From contig JAAFKJ010000162.1 of the NCBI GenBank assembly GCA_021399395.1, forward strand, positions 1-41,017: a stretch of 41,017 nucleotides of DNA, in the 5' to 3' direction. The DNA comes from Candidatus Heimdallarchaeota archaeon (GTDB taxonomy: Archaea > Asgardarchaeota > Heimdallarchaeia > Heimdallarchaeales > Heimdallarchaeaceae). How positions within the stretch are numbered: the stretch's first letter is position 1; the number at the start of each line of letters is the position of its first letter. Shown here piece after piece: positions 35,507 through 41,017 of the stretch. A model generated the notes under the pieces. The model ran no database searches and was not told the DNA's origin. It saw nothing but the letters and a program-made list of their open reading frames with translations. The position numbers and the translations under genes are program-made.

Positions 35507-36301
35507 CTATTTTAGCTTGATAGTTGGGTTCGGATCATCCTTACCATGCATTTCTATTTCAACTAAACCAGCTGATTCCAACATTTGAACATATCTCAGA
35601 ATGGCATGTGTTGAAGATCCTGTTGACATTGCTAATCTTTTGAGCTCAATTACTCTAAATTTTTCCAAAGTTGAGAGCCAACCGTAAGAGGGATCTGATT
35701 CAGCTATAATTTGGAACCTTCTCAAGGCTTCCTCTTTATCTCTTAAATCAGTCTTGATTTGCTCTAATCTTGAAGAATCGGTCAATAATTCATTGTATTT
35801 ATTCTCAATTGTAGCCTTCTCATCCTTTACTTGTTCAAATTGAGCTTCAATTTCGGTTTTTGCACTCTCTAGTTCGCTCATGCTCTCTCGTAGCTTGTCA
35901 ATTGTATGTTGCTTGTCTTGATACCCTTCACTTTGCTCGTCCATTTCTCTTGTTATATTGGCAAAATCTGTATCTTTCGTCATAGCTTCATTTTTGAGAT
36001 CTTGAACCTCTGTATTCAAATTCTCTTTCTCTTCTTTGAGATTTGCATTTTCATCTTTGAGAGTATTAACTTCATTCTCAAGATTTGTTTTAGTTGTCTC
36101 TAATTCACTGAATCCTTCTGCTTTTATTTTGAGTTCATCAAGTTCAGTTTGCAGGGCATTCTTCTTCTCTGTTAACTCATTATTAGCAGTTTCAAGTTCA
36201 TCAACCTTTGTTTGTAGATTTTGAGCTTTGTTTTCTAACTCAGTGATTTTTATAGCATCACTAACTGAAATACTTCCATCTTCTTCTGTCAAATTATTCA
36301 C
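35507..36301 (-). CDS. Coiled-coil protein with C-terminal winged-helix domain (second copy of the layout)
   Basis: About 264 residues from the GTG at 36301 (the TTG one codon upstream is the track start). Residues ~20-195 are a long Glu/Lys/Asn-rich coiled coil (NLQTKVDELETANNELTEKK). The last ~70 residues form a winged-helix-like domain, with FRVIELKRLAMSTGSSTHAI as helices, LESAGLVEIEMHG as the wing and a short NPTIKLK end. Layout matches 3162-3737, with a much longer coil. Probably a dimeric DNA-binding or chromatin-organising protein; family unknown. It sits between the small-protein gene and radA on the same strand. Confidence 0.65.
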   Translation of the reverse strand: MNNLTEEDGSISVSDAIKITELENKAQNLQTKVDELETANNELTEKKNALQTELDELKIKAEGFSELETTKTNLENEVNTLKDENANLKEEKENLNTEVQDLKNEAMTKDTDFANITREMDEQSEGYQDKQHTIDKLRESMSELESAKTEIEAQFEQVKDEKATIENKYNELLTDSSRLEQIKTDLRDKEEALRRFQIIAESDPSYGWLSTLEKFRVIELKRLAMSTGSSTHAILRYVQMLESAGLVEIEMHGKDDPNPTIKLK

Positions 36302-36376
36302 CAATTTAATAATGGAAAGACTAAATGTTTCTAAAGAACAGAAACATGAATATCTTACTTAAAGTTTATGAAAGTT

Positions 36377-37519
36377 TTAACTTTCACCTACATCGAGTAT
36401 CCCGTCTTGTCCTATCATGAAAACGGTTTCAATTTCTGGGATATGTGGACTGTCAATTACTCTTGCTATTCTCTTCTCTCCTTTACCTTTCCTTAGAAAA
36501 ACTCTAGTTGTACAAGAATGGGCAACGATATGACCTCCAATTGGAAAAACTGTCTCACCATATAATACATCAGGCTTTGAAAGGACTTGATTAGTCGCTA
36601 CTACAGCTATATCATATACTTCTGCTAATCTTAGGAGTTGATGCAAGAACTTGTTTAGTTTTTGCTGCCTCTCGAGTAAGGAATTTCTTCCTGTGAATTC
36701 AGCTCTAAAATGGCTTGTTAAGGAGTCAATAATCATCAATTTTACATTCCCCTCCTTTATAAATTTTGGACTTTCCAAAACTAGAACCATCTGATGATCA
36801 GAATTATATGCTCTACCGACATTGATACGACTTAAGACTTCCTCAGCAGGAGCATTAAATCTGTTACATATTTGCACGATTCTCTCTGGTCTAAACGTTC
36901 CTTCAGTATCTATGTAAATTACTCCAGATTCAAGTCCACCAAGACTTTTTTCCATGGCAGTTGTAACACACAGTTGGAAACAAATCTGAGTTTTACCTGT
37001 TCGAAATTCACCAGAAAATTCAGTCAAAGAACTGGTTTCGATACCCCCCGCAAGAAGAGTATCAAGAGCTTCACTCCCTGTTGATATTTTTACCAATTTA
37101 TTTCGAATTTTTAGAAGCTCTTTTGCACTTTTGAATCCAATACCAATCTGGCTTCGAGATGCTGAAATAAGTCTTTTTGCGGTTTGTTCTCCTATCTCAC
37201 AATGTTCTGCAAGTTCTATAGGTGATGCATGCGCTACTGCTGCTAATGTTAGATATCCCGATGACATCAATTTTTCAGCTACTGCTGGACCAATCCCTGG
37301 AATCTGGTTTACTGCAACATCGCTTAAATCTTCAGTCTTTGGTTTTTTAGCCTGGGTTTTTTTCTGTTTTGGTAATATCTCTTCAATCCAATCTTCTGGC
37401 TCTTTTTTAGGTTTAGCTGTTTTACTAACCTCGTCCTTTGCTTTGGTTGTTGTAGTTGTTTTCTTAACCTCAAGTTGCTTTTCTTTTTTAGGTTTTGGAG
37501 TTTCTTCCTTTTTTGACAT
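36377..37519 (-). CDS. radA: RadA recombinase (archaeal Rad51/RecA)
   Basis: A DNA-dependent ATPase that forms filaments on single-stranded DNA and drives homologous pairing. An HhH domain at about 71-122 (NQIPGIGPAVAEKLMSSGYL) is followed by the ATPase core with Walker A GEFRTGKTQ (170-178), the IYIDTEGTFRPERI segment and Walker B LMIIDSL (261-267). At 380 residues it is longer than the usual ~320 because of a Lys/Thr-rich N-terminal tail of ~65 residues. The TATA-like CTTAAATATAC near 37557-37567 lies ~43 nt upstream. The HhH module resembles the repeats in the giant TopoVI-B. Confidence 0.96.
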   Translation of the reverse strand: MSKKEETPKPKKEKQLEVKKTTTTTKAKDEVSKTAKPKKEPEDWIEEILPKQKKTQAKKPKTEDLSDVAVNQIPGIGPAVAEKLMSSGYLTLAAVAHASPIELAEHCEIGEQTAKRLISASRSQIGIGFKSAKELLKIRNKLVKISTGSEALDTLLAGGIETSSLTEFSGEFRTGKTQICFQLCVTTAMEKSLGGLESGVIYIDTEGTFRPERIVQICNRFNAPAEEVLSRINVGRAYNSDHQMVLVLESPKFIKEGNVKLMIIDSLTSHFRAEFTGRNSLLERQQKLNKFLHQLLRLAEVYDIAVVATNQVLSKPDVLYGETVFPIGGHIVAHSCTTRVFLRKGKGEKRIARVIDSPHIPEIETVFMIGQDGILDVGES

Positions 37520-37624
37520 AACTTCACTTTTCCAACTGCTGATTAATTATCAAGATTTGTATATTTAAGAAGTGCTATTAAAATGTTAAATTTACTTGCT
37601 TTTTAAATTTAATAGTTTACTCAT

Positions 37625-38101
37625 TTACTTCTCGTTTTGATATGTTCCTGAATAGCCTTCATCTAGCTTTTCTTGTGTCTTAATAAATACAATTTGAGCA
37701 ATCCTAGCTCCCTCAAATACTGTAATCTTGGCATTGACTATTAAAAGACCAATCCCTCTTCCTTTATATCCTGGATCCCAGACTGCAGAACAGAGCATAG
37801 CTCCAATTCTCATCAAACTTGATCTAGGGAGAACTATACCAATTGCGTTTAATGGAACTTCTACTATTTCATTATATCTGACTAAATATCCACCTGGTTC
37901 AAGAATCCACTTTTTGTTTTGCGGTTCCAGAATTTTATGTTCGGGAATGAATCTTTCGGAATTATCAAAGTCAATAATTCCTCCATCTTCTAGAATCATA
38001 ATATCTTTAGCTGTTAAATCAAAACCAGCAATCTGTGTCTGTGTATCCGCATCTAGGTATTCTTTAATTATATTATCTTTAAATGGAGGTAGCATAGCCA
38101 T
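37625..38101 (-). CDS. dut: Archaeal dUTPase / dCTP deaminase-family nucleotidohydrolase
   Basis: A 158-residue trimeric-type enzyme that hydrolyses dUTP to dUMP and keeps uracil out of DNA. Motifs of the dUTPase/DCD fold: LPRSSLMRIGA (91-101), VWDPGYKGRGIG (107-118, a probable substrate-binding turn), FEGARIAQIVF (129-139) and a C-terminal YSGTYQ lid (150-155). The archaeal DCD-like branch includes both deaminases and dUTPases. I favour dUTPase on length and the lid, but deaminase activity is possible. It lies 35 bp after the RING-like gene, probably in its operon. An ATG two codons in (38095) is an alternative start. Confidence 0.82.
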   Translation of the reverse strand: MAMLPPFKDNIIKEYLDADTQTQIAGFDLTAKDIMILEDGGIIDFDNSERFIPEHKILEPQNKKWILEPGGYLVRYNEIVEVPLNAIGIVLPRSSLMRIGAMLCSAVWDPGYKGRGIGLLIVNAKITVFEGARIAQIVFIKTQEKLDEGYSGTYQNEK

Positions 38102-38136
38102 ATCTATAAAATATCGAAACCACTTTTAACTTTTTA

Positions 38137-39048
38137 CTAATCTTGTTGAAACATTCTTGCGACAAGTTTTTTACGACAGTTTGGGCATTGTGGTTTAACT
38201 TTTATCCATTCAACAATGTGTGCATAATGAGAAGGAATTTCACAGAAAGGACATCTAACAAAACTTTCTCCTGCTTTAATCGGAGACATACAAACACTAC
38301 ATCTGTCATCTAATTCAGCAGTAGCTGATTTCAGCCTTTGTTTCTTAGGCAACTTAGATACCTTCTCTTTGATTACTACAGGTTTAACCTCTTCCTTCTT
38401 CTCTACAGTTTTTTCTTGCTGTTCAATTGTTTCAGCAGCAATTTCCTCTAGTTCTTCCAAAGTTTTTTCTTCTTCTAGTTCTAAAGATTGATCTATAGCA
38501 GCGACTTCAACTACACCTAGTGGAGCGATGTCTTCCACTGATTTTCCTATTGTTGCTAAAACAGCATCAGCTTCTTCCTCGAGACCTTTTTCATAAAGTA
38601 TGTATGCAGAAATTTCTGTTTCTCCACTATCATAGAAGTATCTTGATAGGTTTCGAACCATCTCTTCTTCTCTTTCTGGCGCATATCTAGATATAATTTG
38701 AATTGAATCAGTAACAAATTCTCTTCCTTTTGCAGCTACAGATTTTGCTGCACCAAATACTCTCCCTGTTTTTAGATATTCTTCTTTTGCTCTATCGAAC
38801 ATTCCTGCTCGGAAGTATTCATCTGCACTTGCATATGCGGCACGAGAATCTGAATTTGGGCTTGTTGTATAAGCGGATCTATCATTAGGTGGACTGGATC
38901 TAGGCGTTTGTGTTTGAGTTACTGGTTGGTATGGCTTGTATCTTCTTTTCGGAGTATCCTTCTTTTTCTTGTTTCTTGCTACAGCTCTTGCTATCACTAT
39001 CACGGAAATTGAAAGAAAAACTAAGAAAATAAGTAATCCGTAATCCAT
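38137..39048 (-). CDS. Membrane-anchored protein with RING/PHD-like zinc finger
   Basis: 303 residues. The N-terminus is a single membrane segment (LLIFLVFLSISVIVIARAV) followed by basic residues, so the rest is probably cytoplasmic. A Ser/Pro/Thr-rich linker leads to a helical, TPR-like region (~75-170: YFRAGMFDRAKEEYLKTG), then a Glu-rich stretch. The C-terminal 54 residues hold a cross-brace-type finger: Cys250, Cys253, Cys266, Cys269, His274, His277, Cys288, Cys291, with a Trp at 281. The spacing is closer to PHD/RINGv than to classic C3HC4. Ubiquitin-ligase activity is possible but unproven. The gene starts six bp after the GluRS stop. Confidence 0.72.
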   Translation of the reverse strand: MDYGLLIFLVFLSISVIVIARAVARNKKKKDTPKRRYKPYQPVTQTQTPRSSPPNDRSAYTTSPNSDSRAAYASADEYFRAGMFDRAKEEYLKTGRVFGAAKSVAAKGREFVTDSIQIISRYAPEREEEMVRNLSRYFYDSGETEISAYILYEKGLEEEADAVLATIGKSVEDIAPLGVVEVAAIDQSLELEEEKTLEELEEIAAETIEQQEKTVEKKEEVKPVVIKEKVSKLPKKQRLKSATAELDDRCSVCMSPIKAGESFVRCPFCEIPSHYAHIVEWIKVKPQCPNCRKKLVARMFQQD

Positions 39049-39054
39049 GATTTA

Positions 39055-40773
39055 TCATCCGTGTATATAATTCATCTTAATTTGGTTGTTAATTTTATTA
39101 ACTTTTGTATATCCAAACCTCTCAAGTTGAACAATTTCTCCGATATTTAAATCAGTTAGATTGTTTTCGCCTAAACCTTGAATATACTTCATGCTATCTT
39201 TGTTTATACGCTTATTTAAATATAACATTTCTGGCTTGATGATTTCAACTTCTACAGGTTCTGAAACCCATTGCAGCTTTGGAAAATTTGGGTTTACTTC
39301 TTCACCTATTATTGTTGCAACTAATTCTTTCTCAGATTTTTTCTCTTGAATTTGAATATTGAATAAATCTTTCAGTCTGACTACTGAATTAATATCAAGA
39401 TGCTCTTGATCTGTTCCACTAAGATAAATAATGTCATTAACATTGATTTTTCTTGACCCTAGTTCTTTATTATGGGGGTGTAAATCAATTTCAACAGTCT
39501 TCTTCTTAGGATTCGAAATTGAAATCTTTATAGGGTTTTCAACAAAATAATAATGTTTCACTTTAGGTTCTATGATTTTTCTATTTATTGAAAAAATCAA
39601 AGAAAAATCTATATTGGTTGAAGATTTTGTTGCACCTACTCGTCTTATTATTTCTGAAAATACTTGTGGCTGAATCCCTCTTCTTTTCAGAGCTTGATAA
39701 GTAACTAGACGATAGTCGTCCCATCCTGTAACAATTTTCTCTTCTACTAATTCTCTGATAACTCTACCTTGTGTAGGCGCACCAATGATATTGTATCTTT
39801 GGTATTCCATAAATTCTGGAACATTGAGTTTTAATCTCTTTGCAATAGTTTTTTGTAACTCTTCCCTCATCTTTCCAAATTCCATGCTTCTTAGAATATG
39901 AGTAACCTTAGTTAGATCTTCCATAATTGGTGATTCAAAATCATACATGGGCCACAAAATGTATTTATCTCCTTGAATACAATGTGTATGATTTGATAAT
40001 CGTAAAAGCACGGGATCTCTCATTACAGAATTGGGCGATTTCATATCTCCTCTTAATCTTACTACCGCTTCTCCTGGTGCATATTTACCCTCAAGTATCT
40101 CTTCGAAAAGTTGAAGATTAAATTCTACAGTGTTTTCTAGATTGCACTTGCATGCTTTCTGTTCATTTCGTAGTTGTGTGAATAAATCTCTCTCACAGCG
40201 ACAGATAAAAGCATCATTCTTCAGAATAAGTTCTTTTGCTTTTTCATAATAAAGTTTCATGTGATCGGATGCCAGTACTTCTTCGTCGACTTGCAGATCC
40301 AACCAAGCTAATACTTCTCTAAAGCTGTCATAAAATTCTGATTGAACCTTTTCAGGATTAGTATCATCAAAACGTAAGACTGTTTTACCTTCAAATCTCT
40401 CTGCTATTAGATGGTTTATGCAGAACGATAACATCTGACCGATATGAGGGTGTTTAGAAGGTTCTGGAGGATAACGTACTTTTACCTTCCCATGTGTTGC
40501 ATTTACTATTTCAGGTAGATAGTCTCTTTCTTTTGTTTCTTCCACTATACTTTCTGGATATTTTTCTTCTACTATCTTCTCGATATCCTCTCTTGGTAGA
40601 TTATTGACTTCCTCAACAATCCTTTTCAAAATCTGCTGGATTTCTTTTGCTTTACTCCTAAGTTCTGGGTAGCCTGACATAATTTTCTTCATAACAATAT
40701 TAACATCAGCTGAACCATATTTGTAAGCATTAACCATGGTTTCTTTGTAGACTATGTCCTCAGAATCAGTCAT
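39055..40773 (-). CDS. gltX: Archaeal-type glutamyl-tRNA synthetase (GlnRS-like) with degenerate signature motifs
   Basis: A class I synthetase expected to charge tRNA-Glu (and possibly tRNA-Gln for later amidation). The overall match is clear: VRYPPEPSKHPHIGQ, LRFDDTNPEK, AFICRC, VRLRGDMKSPN, VTGWDDYRLVT, ALKRRGIQP and INRKIIEPK. However, the HIGH box is HIGQ, the preceding SGYL is SKHP, and the KMSKS position reads GAPTQGR. Both ATP-handling motifs are therefore unusual and activity may be altered. About 70 N-terminal residues precede the catalytic domain as in archaeal enzymes. I start at the ATG at 40773 because a TATA-like TATTTAAAT is centred ~28 nt upstream; the track's 40797 is a TTG. 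First gene of a likely three-gene operon. Confidence 0.88.
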   Translation of the reverse strand: MTDSEDIVYKETMVNAYKYGSADVNIVMKKIMSGYPELRSKAKEIQQILKRIVEEVNNLPREDIEKIVEEKYPESIVEETKERDYLPEIVNATHGKVKVRYPPEPSKHPHIGQMLSFCINHLIAERFEGKTVLRFDDTNPEKVQSEFYDSFREVLAWLDLQVDEEVLASDHMKLYYEKAKELILKNDAFICRCERDLFTQLRNEQKACKCNLENTVEFNLQLFEEILEGKYAPGEAVVRLRGDMKSPNSVMRDPVLLRLSNHTHCIQGDKYILWPMYDFESPIMEDLTKVTHILRSMEFGKMREELQKTIAKRLKLNVPEFMEYQRYNIIGAPTQGRVIRELVEEKIVTGWDDYRLVTYQALKRRGIQPQVFSEIIRRVGATKSSTNIDFSLIFSINRKIIEPKVKHYYFVENPIKISISNPKKKTVEIDLHPHNKELGSRKINVNDIIYLSGTDQEHLDINSVVRLKDLFNIQIQEKKSEKELVATIIGEEVNPNFPKLQWVSEPVEVEIIKPEMLYLNKRINKDSMKYIQGLGENNLTDLNIGEIVQLERFGYTKVNKINNQIKMNYIHG

Positions 40774-40795
40774 ATTAAATTCCACTGTATTTTTC

Positions 40796-40806
40796 AATTT
40801 AAATAC
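40796..40806 (-). promoter_or_regulatory. TATA box of the GluRS-RING-dUTPase operon
   Basis: GTATTTAAATT on the minus strand is centred about 28 nt before the ATG at 40773, fitting leaderless transcription. Confidence 0.55.
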
Positions 40807-40948
40807 ATGTTTATCTCTAATAAAACCTACCGTAAACTACTGAGGATTAAAGTCTTATCCAATCTTGCCAGAAGCGCTTTGGCGAATATACAATACTATT
40901 TGGGGAGAACATGTGCACCTTCTTCTTAAACAAACATTTTTCTACGAG

Positions 40949-40956
40949 TTTAAATA
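40949..40956 (+). promoter_or_regulatory. TATA-like box of a gene leaving the right edge
   Basis: TTTAAATA predicts transcription from about 40979 rightwards. The ~140 bp between it and the GluRS promoter hold nothing I can identify. Confidence 0.5.
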
Positions 40957-40978
40957 TGAAAGTAAGGATATATAGGTA

Positions 40979-41017
40979 GTGCTAGGTGAATACTCACCTT
41001 TCCTATGGTTCGCAGGT
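40979..41017 (+). other. Start of an unidentified transcript, cut by the window edge
   Basis: Just after the predicted start site there is a perfect 6-bp hairpin, AGGTGA-ATAC-TCACCT (40984-40999). An ATG at 41004 (MVRR...) has no ribosome site at the right distance, so this may be a structured RNA or a protein gene with a short leader. Too little is visible to decide. Confidence 0.3.

Noticed and set aside
36370-36385. Inverted repeat GAAAGTTTTAACTTTC at the radA stop as a terminator
   Set aside because: The loop is only two bases and no T-run follows on the radA strand; in such AT-rich DNA it may be chance.
37131-37568. Plus-strand ORF of 145 residues opposite radA
   Set aside because: A shadow of the lysine-rich and HhH part of radA; no independent signal.
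40979-41017. tRNA gene at the right edge
   Set aside because: The visible 39 bases show no acceptor/D-arm pattern, and the hairpin begins too early for a tRNA.

Overview
The window is archaeal and AT-rich. The evidence is an adjacent topoisomerase VI B/A pair, RadA, Alba, a UbiA-type enzyme of ether-lipid synthesis, an archaeal-type glutamyl-tRNA synthetase, and many genes with a TATA-like box centred about 25-30 nt before the start codon (leaderless style). A complete Rab/Arf-type small GTPase coupled to a HEAT-repeat protein, two tubulin/FtsZ-superfamily proteins and a RING/PHD-like zinc finger suggest an Asgard archaeon. That placement is inference. I saw no rRNA, tRNA, CRISPR array or mobile element.

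Layout. 1-3737: end of a short-chain dehydrogenase, a ferredoxin, a hotdog thioesterase, a small membrane protein, a GNAT acetyltransferase, a sugar-phosphate nucleotidyltransferase and a coiled-coil/winged-helix protein. 3767-7289: a zinc-ribbon membrane protein, then a polytopic membrane protein translationally coupled (TAATG) to an FtsZ/tubulin-like GTPase. 7376-13267: pyruvate kinase, a ~1000-residue surface protein with LVIVD-like propeller repeats, and a second, degenerate tubulin/FtsZ-like protein without the GTP-binding glycine loop. 13448-27426: the centrepiece, a 4190-residue topoisomerase VI B subunit overlapped (ATGA) by the A subunit. 27496-32755: Alba, then a CPBP membrane protease, small GTPase and HEAT-repeat protein in a tight operon. 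32762-35308: an FAD-like protein and a TIGR04076-like protein sharing one TATA element, the UbiA enzyme, and a 54-residue gene missed by the ORF track. 35507-40773: a second coiled-coil/winged-helix protein, RadA, and a probable GluRS - RING protein - dUTPase operon. The right edge carries a promoter for a gene or RNA that leaves the window.

Main discovery. The B subunit has a complete GHKL-H2TH-transducer module in its first ~540 residues, followed by ~3500 residues of divergent helix-hairpin-helix-like repeats (at least 35 visible by eye) and a Lys/Ser/Pro-rich tail. Known B subunits are about 500-650 residues. The repeats resemble the N-terminal DNA-binding module of RadA, so the protein may be a topoisomerase with a very long DNA-binding or scaffolding arm. 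The degenerate tubulin-like gene is divergent from it across 180 bp.

How the genes may work together. TopoVI, Alba, RadA and dUTPase make this a chromosome-maintenance neighbourhood. Three of its DNA-associated proteins (the B subunit, Alba, RadA) carry histone-H1-like basic tails. Membrane-remodelling candidates (FtsZ-like plus polytopic partner; GTPase plus HEAT plus CPBP protease) are interspersed. All functional links are inferred from sequence and gene order.
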